64,000 nt of DNA, taken from positions 16,994,967-17,058,966 of the forward strand of contig OX393565.1 in the NCBI GenBank assembly GCA_947652115.1, given 5' to 3'. Both the position numbers and the translations under genes were made by a program. Positions within the stretch are counted from its first letter, which is position 1; every line of letters starts with the position of its first letter. The notes beneath the pieces were generated by a model. It was not told the DNA's origin. It saw only the letters and a list, made by a program, of their open reading frames with translations, and did no database searches. The DNA comes from Blastomussa wellsi (Eukaryota > Cnidaria > Anthozoa > Scleractinia > Plerogyridae). Positions 1 to 12,299 of this stretch are shown here, one piece after another.

Positions 1-1
1 T

Positions 2-810
2 TTTAAATACAGATCTGTCGACATCAAATCAATGCTGAAATTAGTAAACCTTTCCAGGGAGAGCCTTGACGAGGTATTTTACCTCAAAACTGAAATCCGG
101 ACGATTCAGTAAAAAGTTATCTCAAGTGTCGTTTAGCTTTTTTCAGTTTCACGCGGCCGAGCAGGTGGTCGTGAATATGTCCCCTTTCTTTTTTCGCAAG
201 GTACAATCTCTTCCTTCCTGTAGTGATTGTTCATCGAAGTGTTCTTGTAATGTACATTTTCCAACGGCAATATACCGTCTATGGTTTTAACATTTCAAGC
301 GCAATTCTTCATTGTAAATGGAACAGGGGAATAAAAAACGTGGATATATACTTGCGGCTTTGGGAACCACTACGCTCCCCTTTACATTCACTTCTTTCTA
401 CAGTTATGTCCTATCTATTTCGTTCTCTCACTGTTTTAGCATGCCATGCACTATAGAAACTAACTTGAAATAAGTAAATAAAAAGCACGCGGTCCTTTTC
501 AAGCGTAAACGTTCACTTTACAAGTATAGTTTTATTCTTTTATTCGACTGTCGATGCCGCCATGACTATTAATATGCCGTGTGTCGGTTGTGTTGACTTT
601 AATTTGAAAAGGCCTTGAGTTATAAGCTGTGACATTTCTGCAGAGCAGCGATCAATGCACATTTACCGCACAATTACAGAGTGGGTCGAACACCAAGCTG
701 GCCTTGAATTTTTAGTGGCAATGAATGATCAACTTCGCGAAAGGCAGTCGATCGGGTTTTGTCCCAGCGGAAAGAAGAAAAGGCGAACTTCAAAAGACAT
801 TGAAGAATAA
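2..810 (+). CDS. 3' end of an unrecognised gene (two exons, 5' part outside window)
   Basis: I do not recognise this gene. A frame open from the first bases of the window runs to a possible donor (GAG|GTATTT, exon end 73). A frame at 646-810 ending in TAA follows an acceptor-like tract (ttctgcagag). Both are in phase 0, so they join without a frame change. The first piece ends in SRESLDE. The second, 54 residues, contains HIYRTITEWVEHQAGLEFL and a basic segment (KKKRR) that could be a nuclear localisation signal, then DIEE-stop. The composition is protein-like, but each piece is short and the first donor is weak. The acceptor could instead lie two bases earlier, which would need a different upstream exon. 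3' UTR-like AT-rich sequence follows. Confidence 0.35.
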
Positions 811-3800
811 AGGACGCCAGTGGTGTTTACAGAAAAGAAAAAAAAGAAAACACACTCTGAAGTGATCACGCTTATTGAACATGGCATAAACATTCTTCGT
901 TCGTTAATTTAGACGTTTGTAGTGCTTTGGAAATTTCACAAACTGCCGGCTAATGGCATTGCTTGCCTTGACATCACCTTGCTCGATGGCAAGACACTTT
1001 TGAGGACGTTGGACACCAGAGCATCGTAAACGTGGACTAATCATTTTGAAGTACAGGGCTACTTTATTCCCTTCATAGTAGGCGTGAAACTGATTTTATA
1101 CCGAATATTTCATTTTCATTAAGTGTTCAGGATAAGCGTTCAAGCGTTCTTTATTTCGAGAGGTTGGTTATTTGATAGCGATGGAAAGCGGAGGAGCTGT
1201 CCAAAATGTCCACATCTGTCTGTCAGAACAGGGGCTTGAGGAAAGCGGATGAAAGGCGACCGAAAACAAACTTAACATACCAAAAACACCAAGCAAATGT
1301 GGAAATATATTATTGCTTTTACATTACGTTTCTTCAACTCTTCTGTCCATTATAAGCTTAGAATCAGACAACTCTGAACTCTCTCACGTCTAAAACAGTC
1401 TTGCTGAGTTATATTTTTCTTCAAGACCGAGATGCGGACTTATCGGACTTGTTCATGAAATGACGACCATCGAAGAAGTTTGACTTTCACCTTTGCAAAC
1501 TTGCAGCGACACTGATGCGGCGGTGGAAGACCTATGATATCAGGTAAATAAGAATACCAGTTGCACCATAATGGGTTGTTGTTTGGTCTAAGTATTGACG
1601 GCAGATCGTGCTATTCGTTCTCCTATGTACGCTGAATTTGACAGTCAGAACATCACCTCAATACTTACAATGCCTCGAGGTGGGTTCGCTGATATGATGA
1701 ACGGTATTCTAGTGCAAGTCAATCGAACATTAATCATTTGTGAATGCTTTGTCAGCTTAGTGTTTATTAGTTTTCGCTTTTGTGTGCTGTAAACCTGTAA
1801 AGTTTTAAGTCAATTCTTATTTTAGTTTGTTAGTTTGCTCGAAGTAATCCGGCGGATATCGCGGCTCAACTCGCTAATTTTTCCACCATTTTGCCGTCGT
1901 TGCACTTGAAAAAGGAAACTGCCAACAGTCACGGAATTATTTCTCGTCATACAGTACCAAGTGATACCTTGAGAATTGTACTTAAAATTGTATACTCAAG
2001 TGTGTAATGAACCCACCGATACAAAAACTATGAACTAGTTTTATCAGTCACCAAACTGTTGTTAAAATGTTTCGATCTTCTTGCCGATTAAACTCGAGTC
2101 TGACGCCCGACAGTTACCACAACAACCTTAATGTCGAACGCTTTGCGAAAGTAATTTTCTCTCGCGTGCTAGAAATTTTCTTGTAATCCAAATACGTATC
2201 ATGTAAACAATTTTCGCTTTGCCGAGTGGATGCCATCTTGGCGAGATCTTTAATACAACACCTACCCCCTTGTCGTCGAAATGTCCTGGAGATAGTGCTA
2301 GGCTTTGCAATGCGTGGAGATCCTGAAAATGCGACATCGTCATCTTTCCCTCTTTGCTTTTCTGAAACAGGAACCGGTATTTCAGCGAGAGCTGCAATAT
2401 TCGATGTCTACTTATACATGTGCCATTGAGCAGCAACGCATGGAGGGTAGATTGTCGTGACTCAAGAGGCGATTGGGTGGCTTGAATCAAGGCCCTGCTG
2501 GGTCCTGTCGAATCCCCGTTAAGAGCCCGATTGAAGGAGGTGAATCTCGAGGGACTTATATAGTGCAGTGTGGCTTTGTGTTCATCGCATCCTGTAGATT
2601 CGCTGATGAAGCTCATTTTTAATATGTTTTGGTTTTTCTATGTTGTCGAGAGGAGAGATTTCGCGCTTGATTAAAATACTGTTTTGATTTTGTAATTTCA
2701 GTGGGTTTTTGAACATTGTACATTGCTTGACTGACTAAAAATAACATATTGCATTCAGAATAGGCCAATAACCGAGACAACTTACTTCAACTGTTGGCAA
2801 GTTTCTTTTCGTAAACACTTTTTGCTGATAGCTCTTCACACGAACTTAAAAACCGCAATTGGGATTAAGAGTCCATCGACAAATCATGTGCAAAGACGTC
2901 GAGTGTATCGTACTAATTACCTTTGAGTTTTATTTTTGTTGAGACTTAGCACAATTTGTTTGAATTCCTAAAATTATTTGACAACAACGTTTGGATTTAT
3001 CATGCAAAATATACATGTAGTGGTATGATTTAGGGAGAGCTTTGCACTGCAGAAACTGATGCTTTCTCCACTGAACACCTTAAATGAAATCATCCAGCTC
3101 GTTGTTTTTGACCAGTTTGACGAAGGAGCTGTGCTGTGCAATATGACTGGGATGCGCTAGAATGAAATGGCCTCGAATACCTGAATTAAAGGAGATTGGT
3201 TTTTTTATGTACTTGAAAGAACGTCGCTGTTAAGAGGGTCTTAGGAAAGGAAGACGGAGGCAAACTTAACATGTCGGACATTACAATTAATCTTACATGC
3301 ATGTCACCATTTTCCAGTCATAAACTTCGTAAAAGGAGCATTTCATTTGGCTTTTTTGCCCAAGAGTTCAACCTTTTTTTTCATTTTTAGTTTTGAAGAA
3401 CTTATAAAACATGGGGCGTTGGTATTTGCGATATTACTCACGGTGTTGTAATAATTTTGGTTCCCATTGTGAGCTGGCATGTTGTGGTAAATCCACGTCA
3501 ACAACAGCAATGGGACAATTTCAAATTGTTCCTTGTCGTTTAAGGCTTAACTTCTTTAACTCAGCAGACAATTATAGTTTACGAGTATCAGTTAGCTGAA
3601 CTAATATAGAGGCTTACATTTAACCTTTGGTTCTGTTTTCGTTTTGTTTAATAACCTTTGCTGGTTGTGTGTGTGTTGTTTCATTGTGGAGTCCGTTAGT
3701 TGGTTTGCTTTAGGTTTAAGCAAAGCTGCCGGTTTTGGGAATGAAGGAACTAACATTTGCAGATGCTCGGGAAGGGTGAAGATGTCTCACTATCTTGGCC

Positions 3801-5879
3801 TGCTCGGTAGCACAAAGCTCTCGGTCGCTAACAAAGGCCTTCGAGGCTATTTCACGAGGTATCAGATTTACGTCTACCGTATTCCACGTTTACAATGAAG
3901 TGTACGTTTAAATTGAACAAAACTAGATCTTAAGGGACGGATAAGCTTACAAGGTTCTTGTCTTAAGCAACTGAGGTGACAAAACGCTTTAAAAGCTCGA
4001 GTGCATTGTGCTGAGTTTGGATCGTGTTTCTTGATAAAACCTCGACAACAAAACGATTCGATGTGTGTTTAGCTGGCCACCACGTGTATATGAACAACAC
4101 CCCGATTGTTATCTCCATCCGCGTCCGTGGACGCCCTTCTGTTTCACATAGAAAAAAAATCGGACCCCAAAATTTTTCCTGAGTTGAAATGCGCCGCGCG
4201 GTCTAATTTAATGCACTACTTCGCTTGACTAAAAGCACGCGTGAACCGTTTCATGTAGTACGTCTAGTCCGACAGTCTCAAGTGACGACATCAACACAAT
4301 CGTTATTTATTTTAGCAAGAAAAGTTTTGTTTCGTTGTAGTTTACTTTAAAAATAAACATAGCACAACAAGCGAAAGAAATCAGTTGTGGCGGAGACGAA
4401 AGGGGTTTGTTTCATAAAAATAATGCAGTGTGATCCGTTTCTGGAACGTTTACCCGGCCTTGCAACAAATATTGGGAATAAAACAGCTCTTAAAAGGAAC
4501 TGTTAGTTTTTATACTGATGTAGGCCTTGGAAGCAGAAACAGATAAGCATCAAACCTTCTATTTAGTTGTTTTTTATTCTTCAAAGGGTTCAGAAATTGT
4601 TTCAGTTATATTCACATTGATTTCACACGCAGTAGAACGTAGATGCCTCAGCTCTGATCAACTCTGAATTTGCCTGTCTTCGAAAATTCATTTTGTCATC
4701 AAGTAGAACATAAATACACTTGCCGGAGTACTGTTTTTGTCTTTGAAAGCGTGTTGTTGGTTTTAGTTTATTTTTTGTCTCCGACAAATGACATTTTATG
4801 GAAAGTAAAAAGAAAACCACTTCTATCCTTATCATAAAATAGCCGAGTATGTCAACGTATTCTCGCTTTGTGTTGTTGTTTTTCTTTTTTTATCAAAGTC
4901 GGTTCGTGATTCTCCGATTTAGAAATTGCTTGAGTCGTGCGTCTTTTCGGATGGTTACAACAAAACATCTTAGTATTTGTCGTGTCAACGATTCGGCCCT
5001 CTAGAAAGCATTCGTTGGCAACTTTCTCTTGCTTTTCCTTTTTTACTTACGGGTTTTTATGATACTGAATTTAAGACTTTGTGTGCTAAGTTGCTTGGTA
5101 CAGGGATGGTCGAGGAATACGTGCGTGAACCTTGACGTAAACTAAACAAGACAAGAAAAGGACTAATGGCCTTTGGTTTGTCTGTACAAAATGTAGCCGC
5201 TATTTCCCGGCGCTTCTGGACGTGATAAGGCAAGTTGAGCATGAAGGTTGAGTAAACGCTGAAAAGCACTCTTCAAGTCTAACAAACACCAAATTCACAT
5301 ACAAACTATATAAGCTGGGTTTCGTTTTACTGCGACTGGTAAAATATATAAATATTGCATGGGAAACGGTGAACACAATGTTGAGCTTTTTATGAATTTT
5401 CTGTACGAGTCAAGCGACGGCAATCAGCAGCAATCGTGTGCTGCTTTGTTCTAACGTGAAAAATTATAAAATTCTCTAGCTTTTAAATATATTTCATTTT
5501 TATGGTGTCAACGAAAACGTCGTTCACTTTTATAAACTGCAAACTCTTACGAACTGCAAACTCGATGCCCCTAGGCAGTTTCAAAGACTTAATGCTGTTA
5601 TTTTTGCGGCTGACCTATCTCATTTCTGGGAGGAGCAGTTTAAAGGAGAGCTCCACTTTCTTGTCGTTTCATTCGTGCTGGCGATATGATCAAGAAATTT
5701 ATTTCAATATATCAAAACAACGCGAGGTATAAATGTCGCTGATAAAGTAGAGCTTTGTGTCAAAAAACTTTACAGCAACTACAGGTTCTTTCTTCTTGCT
5801 CTGCTGATTTTATTGACGCTGTTGTTAGCAATTTTCCCGCAGTTTGTTAGTCTTCATAATTCTTGAAGTGGGAAAAATA
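811..5879. other. Non-coding or unassigned, about 5 kb
   Basis: I see no gene I can support here. The longest ATG-started frame is on the minus strand at 2128-2616 (162 codons). It has no recognisable domain, no supporting splice structure and an uneven composition, so I leave it as a possible chance frame. A candidate 37-bp exon after a pyrimidine-rich tract at about 1500-1540 is too short to judge. No element with clear terminal repeats was seen. Confidence 0.4.
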
Positions 5880-7429
5880 ATGGATAAAAATGAGATTAAT
5901 GTTACAGAAAACGGTCCCCTTTTAAGAAGGGAAGTTTTCCACACAATCTCAGAAGGTGCTTAAGCAAAGATTTTAGTTCCCAAAGCGATGAGTTTACCAA
6001 GAAGGTATGTCAACATGGCATTGAATAATTTTCTTCTTTGCTTAGCATGAATATTTGTTTGCCCCTTGTGCTCACACCAAAAAGAACGCCAGGATTGAAA
6101 TGCTCTATCCAATGCCCGAATCACTTAGCTGGCTTTATTTTCTGAGTTTTTAACACTCCTAGGTAACTAAAGAAAACGTTTCCGAGGTGAAATTGATAAG
6201 TGTTACCACAAAAAACAAACACAACAAAGCATCGAAGGCGTGGTTTAAAAGCTACAGAATAAACACGACACAATTGTCTGCAAAAAGGATAACATTTTAT
6301 GTTTTATTATTTTAGTGAACTCCAATGTATGGTTACCGATTCATAAGCCAAGAAGAAAGCGTTCCTGGCTTTATGGGGCGTCGATGCTTGGGGTAACACA
6401 GGTCACGGAGAAAGAAGTGGGAACAAAATGGCGGAATAACAGAAGAGCAGTGTGTTATCAGAGTACTGAACATGCACAGTACCAGAAAATGTCTTGTTTG
6501 AAATTGTTAGTAAATTTAAAGAAATGACCTGTATATACTGTTTTTTGAACATTTGCTTTCGCTTGGAACAGTCGCATACCTGTTTAGAATCAGCAGCCAG
6601 AGTTTTCCTGGAGGGTAAAAGCTTTGTTTTAAATACACAGAAACCCAACTAAATAACACGCTTTCGAAGACCAGCCACTGCTTGCTTCTCCATCCCTAAG
6701 CGTGGAGGCATCAATTTTAAATCGCGTAACGCAACTGTTAACTGAGTCATTTGTCTTTTCTCTTACACTGTCTTGGATAAATAGTGTCAGTAGAATTCTA
6801 TATTTTGTAAGAAAGCATTTCCTTGAAGAATTGAACAGTTCGGCCATGTCCACGAGAGTTTGTTGTGAGAAAGGTGAGTATTAATCGCGTGGTTATGTCT
6901 GAGAAGTCAGTGCCTTTCTGAAAATTCGCTCATTTCGATTGTCCGGATGTGCCATGAAAGAAGATTATAAGGTCTAAGACGTACGACCACGAGGGTCTTC
7001 AAAATTGTCGAAACAGTAACGTTGGAAAAGAAAGGCTTGGAAGGTTTAGAACCTACATAATATCCAGGAGAAAGGCATAGGAAAAGGAAATCGTCTCCTT
7101 TTTGTTTTAACTGTTTTTCTTGTTTAATTAGATGCCAGGGCCGATTGTAGTGTTTCCTATAAGAGAAAAAGCCGTGGAAAAAAATTGCATTATTCCCAAG
7201 AGAGATGAGAACTTACTTCCCCTTACAATATATTTTTAAGCAGACAGATGACATGATTGAGGAAAATGATTTAGTACCCTGCACATCGATCTGGCAGGAG
7301 AATTGTAAGACTGCGGGTGAAAGGGATTACCTATTATCGCTTTGGAATACTCTGAATGACTGTTGCAGTATGCCAGATTGTTTAACAGTCCTAAAATATG
7401 GTGGAGAAATGCTGACGAGTTTTTCATAA
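5880..7429 (+). CDS. Small unrecognised multi-exon gene (about 166 residues)
   Basis: Four pieces join in frame. Exon 1 is 5880-5955: ATG, then DKNEINVTENGPLLRREVF, ending in phase 1 at a non-ideal donor, GTGCTT. Exon 2 is 6316-6392, with acceptor ttattattttag and donor GTAACA, and contains KPRRKRSWLYGASMLG. Exon 3 is 6708-6873, with a strong donor GTGAGT, and contains LSWINSVSRILYFVRKHF. Exon 4 is 7248-7429, with acceptor tttttaagcagacag, and contains CKTAGERDYLLSLWNTL and a cysteine cluster, ending in SFS-stop. Exons 3 and 4 are the best supported; exons 1 and 2 are inferred from phase agreement. Exon 3 could also begin at 6701 if its upstream partner ended in phase 2. The protein looks helical with one basic patch. 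I cannot name a family. Confidence 0.33.
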
Positions 7430-9700
7430 GAGGTAGACATCAATAGTTTTCTAATACTTCCCCAAAAATATTTGAACACTCTAACAGAGAATTGTAAACT
7501 ATTTATACCAGTTATGTTTATACACATTTCTAAAAAAAAAAAGCCCTTCGGCGAATGTAGCTAACAGCGCCCGGGGATCTGCTTGAAATATAAGCAACTA
7601 TAATTACAAGCTGTGAAACTGACAGCCATCAAGATGAAAGAAACGTACAGAAAATAAATTTTAATCAAAATGAAAATTTAGAGTCAACAGAGACCATTTC
7701 AAGTGGGCAAAAAATTAACGCCGTGTAAAGAACGAGTCGCTTTAAAGTAAGTCAAGACACGCACTCAAGTTTCTCTGCCCAGTGCCGTGTTATGACTACA
7801 CCGAACCATCTGCTCAAAAACGCAACAGGCCACGTTTGAGATCATCAATGTCTCGTACAAGATAAACAAAACATGCGACGAAACATTTATAAAATATGAT
7901 TTCACTAACTGTAGATTGTAATTTTTAGACTTCAAATATGAAAGACGTATAGTAAACGGGCTGCTATGAATAGCAGCTCAGACTGCGGTCTCATAACAAG
8001 AATTATTTCCCCTGCGGTCTTGGGTATTAAAAGTTTTCAGTGCTAATAATTTCATTATTGTTTTTCAATTACTCTCATGAATTTTATCCTCTTGCAAACC
8101 GTTACCTGTTATTACATACTTATATTCCCTGAAGAAAGGTTTGGCAAAACATTAATCCGTGCCCAAATGATAACATGCTTATTTTCTTGCGTCGCCTTAC
8201 CGTTATTCGTTTACCGTTGAATAACCTGCTAGAAAGAGCTGTTAACAGTTTAGAGCCCTAACCGCGTTGTTTTATTGAATTTTATAAACGATTGCCGATT
8301 TTGTAATAATGCTTAACTCGCATGTTATGTCTGGTGTTTAATAAAAATACATGAAAATGGCAATCTTTTCTTAACTTAAATGAATGTTTTGTCTGGAGAC
8401 TGAACTTCGAAACATCGATAAGTGTGTCATTTTTACCCAATAACATCACGTTCGCGCACGTTTCCTTTTTGGAAAACTGTCTTCTTTCATAATAGAGTAG
8501 AGTGCAATTCATCTTGTTTTGTTGCGAACGTCACAAGTTGTTTTCAGAATAAAAAAAATAACAAATGAATGGATGAATAATTAAAAAACAATATGAGAAA
8601 AGAAAGCTCGACGCTATCAGTAAGTGAAGTTCGAATTGTCTTGCCAACGTTTCATTTCAGACAGGAGTTTACAAAGAACGTAGTAAAAATCCATAACCTG
8701 AATAATAACGGTGCTGATGACACCGAGAAAAATGTTAAGATAATCCGTCCTTTTGTGCAGCCTCTCAAACAAATAGTCTTTCTCATGCCGAACATTTACG
8801 ATTCGCGTATAGGTTTGCATACAGGACTTCCAGTGTGTGAAGTGTGAATGATTGGGTTTTCTCGTACCAAGGGCCCCTCTGGATAGCAGCCATGGAGCTG
8901 AATGGGCCACTCAGGCTGTATAAAGTGTACTAAAATGTGTTAAACTAAATAACATTGGACTGTGATTCAACATAATAATTATCCATGAAAACAGAATGTG
9001 GCGAATGTGTTCACCCTGAATTTAACCGTCCCACCAAATGAAACTTAAAAATAGCGTTTTATTTTCTTTGAAACGTGACCTGTCCCTACTCCGCCCTTTT
9101 TTTCAACTCTCTCAAATTGAAGCATAGAAAAGCCAAAGCTGTGACAGAAACGAAATTATCAGGGTCTTGTTTTCCACGCAAGGTATAAAATCGACCAATG
9201 AAAACAAATTCGAATTATGTCAGATTCGGTTAGTTCCGAGGCTGGCAGGATGTCCAGCTGTTAGACTGGGTCTAGTACAAGTGCGGACAAATTGACTAGG
9301 CCATAGACCGAGTCTCCACTGAGGTCAAACGTCTCTTTCCTTTCGGAGGATATCATTTGCGATGAATTGAAGGTACAAAAGGGCACATAAATTAGTTTCT
9401 GAATGTAAATATCTTTTTTTATTTTCTTAAACGGGTGTCTTTGCTCTTCAAATGCTCTGCGCCTGACCAAATCACTCTGACAATGGCGTCAAAAAGTTCG
9501 CATTTCGGTGTTTTTACTCGGAACTTGTTTAATCCCGAAAAAAAAAAACAGTAAATCGACAGGAAATTGGTAAAATTAAAATCAAACTTTAAACAGTGAA
9601 AATTAAAACCTTGTCTTTCCAGTACTTTCTTTGTTAGGCGGAGTAGAATTTGGTAGTCAGGGTTTTTTTTCAAATTTCACCATTTTGCAGTACTCTTATC
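7430..9700. other. Non-coding, about 2.3 kb
   Basis: AT-rich sequence with many stops in all frames. It has only short frames under 100 codons and no splice-flanked, protein-like stretch that I can support. The short overlapping frames at 8593-8910 on both strands show no recognisable motif. No terminal repeats or tandem arrays were seen. Confidence 0.4.
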
Positions 9701-9722
9701 AGTTACAGTAATATATTCTCAC

Positions 9723-10314
9723 CAGGTCTACCCACACACAAAGCCAAATCGACTCCAGATGCACCAAAATATGGGAGAATCGGCCCTCGGTACCCACTCC
9801 CCGAGAATCCATGATTCATGTCACCCAACATGCAACGTTTTGAGGAAGAGGACCGGGGCTTCCTCCCAAAACTTAGAACTAAAGCATGGTAAGAATCGGG
9901 GGAAAACGTGACATTGAAGGATTGCTTCCTAACGGGGAAGGTGGTTATGAATCTCTCCCGCTGTAAAGTTGTTGGCGACCCTAAATACCGCGTGTGGACG
10001 TCCGAACAGATAATTGGGAACCCATCTCGGGCGAGGGTAGAAGGAATATTTTTTCTGCTTCCCACTTGTAATTGCCTTCTGATGGTAATGGGGCCCAACA
10101 CTTGGCATGGGCGTTCGCCTTTCCAGTAGACCCAATGAAGGCTTCTGGTTCTGGGGACAACTTTCTCCGGATTAAAATGAGAGTCTTCGAATGCTTGTTG
10201 GGTGGCTGAAACCAAGGCTAATAGCAGGAAAATCAAAACTAGGATAAGCAGACACCAGGTGTTCCGAACAAGCAAACGAATGAGCGAATAAACAAAGGAG
10301 AACTAACGGAAAGG
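9723..10314 (-). CDS. Open frame with signal-peptide-like start, no ATG (doubtful)
   Basis: A long minus-strand frame opens after a TAG near 10.31 kb and runs to a good donor-like site (CCTG|GTGAGA) at 9723. Near its start is a hydrophobic run (CLLILVLIFLLLALVSA) followed by polar sequence, which resembles a signal peptide. There is no ATG upstream of this run in the frame, and the rest matches no family I know. It may be an internal exon, a decayed exon or a chance frame. It lies just downstream, on the same strand, of the coding remnants at 10.57-12.30 kb and could belong with them. Confidence 0.18.
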
Positions 10315-10568
10315 TGAAAACCCGAGCGAAGCAGCCCCGAAATACCACGGCTAGAGACAGAGCAATGAAGGGCTTTAGATAACACCACCCGGGGAAGCCT
10401 AGCAACGGGCGACATTGGCTAGGGAACACTTTATGCTTTATGAAAGAACAAAAACGAAAATAGAAAGTGGTATCCAGACATCCTTTATTACTCAGTTCAG
10501 ACAGAACTGTGGTTCAGAGTGCAAAGAAACTAGTTGCACAATAATTCTAAGAAAAACGTCCGGGGCAG

Positions 10569-10914
10569 TCACTCCAGCAATAAAGCAGGAGGGGATGTCC
10601 ATCTGTAGGCGATACACATGGGTAGCGCGGAGGAAGAGACTTGAGGTATCCCAGACTTGAGTATCTTTTTGATTTGAGTAACTACCTGTTTCTCTTCTGG
10701 GTCACCCAATAAACACGTGACCACCGAAGCGAGGCGCCCTTCCCTAAGGAGTGACTTGCATTGGCGAAAAATGGCATCGTACTTCTCTTCCTCCTGTCTG
10801 GTTTGCCTTGCCACATCGGCAAATTGTTCCAGGGATGCCAAGAGGGAGTGATTTTTGATCAAATGGCGTGACGGTTAGCAAGTTGGCGTACAGTATCCAA
10901 CGCATGCTCCATAA
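10569..10914 (-). pseudogene. Helical coding remnant with an internal frameshift
   Basis: On the minus strand, ATG at about 10912 opens the protein-like start MEHALDTVRQLANRHAI and then meets TGA. One base out of frame, the sequence continues as a convincing helical protein containing EQFADVARQTRQEEEKYDAI and LGDPEEKQVVTQIKKILKSG, down to a stop at 10569-10571. A single-base deletion near 10862 explains both halves, so this looks like a decayed gene piece. A spliced structure that skips the site cannot be excluded, but no acceptor AG lies between the stop and the second frame. It abuts the 42-bp minisatellite, which separates it from a possible upstream exon at 12102-12298. Function unknown. 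Confidence 0.33.
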
Positions 10915-10920
10915 TAATGT

Positions 10921-11937
10921 TGAAGCGAGGTCACCCCAGTCGCTTCATACAAACAACATAATTCAAGCTAGGTCACCCCAGTCGCTTCATACAAACTACA
11001 ACAAACAGTTCAAGCGATGTCACCCCAGTCGCTTCACACAAACCAGAACAAAGTTCAAGCGAGGTCACCCCAGTCGCTTCATACAAACTACAACAAAAAG
11101 TTCAAGCGAGGTCACCCCAGTCGCTTCATAGAAACCAGAACAAAGTTCAAGCGAGGTCAACCCAGTCGCTTCATACAAACAACATAATTCAAGCGAGGTC
11201 ACCCCAGTCGCTTCATACAAACAACATAATTCAAGCGAGGTCAACCCAGTCGCTTCATACAAACAACATAATTCAAGCGAGGTCACCCCAGTCGCTTCAT
11301 ACAAACAACATAATTCAAGCGAGGTCACCCCAGTCGCTTCATACAAACTAAAACAAAAAGTTCAAGCGAGGTCACCCTAGTCGCTTCTTTTTAGGGCGGG
11401 TGGACGTCTGACACTCCAGTCGCTTCAAACAAACTAGGCCAAAACTTCAAGGGAAGGCACCCCAATCGCTTCATACAAACTTCAACAAAAATTCAAGCGA
11501 GGTCACCCCAGTCGTATCAAACAAACTAGGACAAAAAATTCAAGCGAGGTCACCCAAGTCGCTTCAAACAAACTAGGACAAAAAAATTCAAGGGAAGGCA
11601 CCCCACTCGCTTCATACAAACTACAACAAAAATTCAAGCGAGGTCACCCCAGTCGCTTCAAACAAACTGGGACAAAAAATTCAAGCGAGGTCACCCCAGT
11701 CGCTTCAAACAAACTGGGACAAAAAATCCAAGCGAAGTCACCCCAGTCGCTTCAAACAAACTGGGACAAAAAATTCAAGCGAGGTCACTCCAGTCGCATC
11801 ATACAAGCTAGAACCAAATTGAAGCCAGGTCACCCCAGTCGCTTAAACAAATTAAAGCGAAATTGTAGCCAGGATACTCCAGTCGCTAAAACACAGACTA
11901 AAATGGTCTTTTAAGCGAGGACACCACAGTCGCAAAA
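10921..11937. repeat. Minisatellite, about 42-50 bp unit, about 23 copies
   Basis: The core TTCAAGCGAGGTCACCCCAG is followed by TCGCTTCATACAAAC and a variable A-rich spacer. The most regular copies are 42 bp; others are stretched to about 50 bp by longer A-runs. Copies in the first half are nearly identical, and they decay towards the right end, where the cores read GCCAGGATACTCC and GCGAGGACACCAC. The unit contains the short inverted pair AAGCGA/TCGCTT. Since 42 is a multiple of three, the regular part stays open on the minus strand as a 14-residue repeat (YEATGVTSLELCCL), which is probably incidental. Confidence 0.95.
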
Positions 11938-12101
11938 AAACTGAGTCAAAGACCCTCACCACGTGTGAAACGCAAACAACTTGAGAAAAATAGATTTACA
12001 TAAAGCAAAAATACGAACACAAAAGGGTAAAAAGCGACAAAGCATGTGATAAACCCAAACCAGCGCGTAACAAAAATTGATCCAAAATATATCGAACCTA
12101 C

Positions 12102-12298
12102 CAATTCTTGTTGACCGCCTGGTAGGGCCGCTCCTTGAACGGCGACTTGAGCAGCGGGTTGTACGGCCGCAAGTTGGTCGTTCGGTGGACTGCAGGTTGA
12201 ACGACCGGAAACTCGGGCTGTGCATTAGGTTGTACAACTGGTTCTTGTAAAACCACCTGAAAATCTGCTGCGAGTGGGGTTATCGGAACTTGAGCCAT
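12102..12298 (-). CDS. Possible first exon, proline-rich N-terminus
   Basis: On the minus strand, ATG at 12298 starts MAQVPITPLAADFQVVLQEP and continues with proline- and valine-rich sequence (PNAQPEFPVVQPAVH), then NPLLKSPFKERPYQAVNKN. It runs into a good donor, AATTG|GTAGGT, and exon sequence ends at 12102 in phase 2. The next minus-strand coding material is the remnant at 10.57-10.91 kb, beyond the minisatellite, but I could not find an acceptor that joins the two cleanly. It could be the start of a lineage-specific or transposon-derived protein. Function unknown. Confidence 0.28.
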
Positions 12299-12299
12299 C

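Noticed and set aside
2128..2616. 162-codon minus frame with an ATG
   Set aside because: No recognisable motif, no splice or conservation evidence, uneven composition. Possible by chance in 64 kb.
10921..11937. CRISPR-like array
   Set aside because: Repeat and spacer are not distinct. The spacers are A-rich variants of one another, and the setting is eukaryotic with no cas genes. It is a minisatellite.
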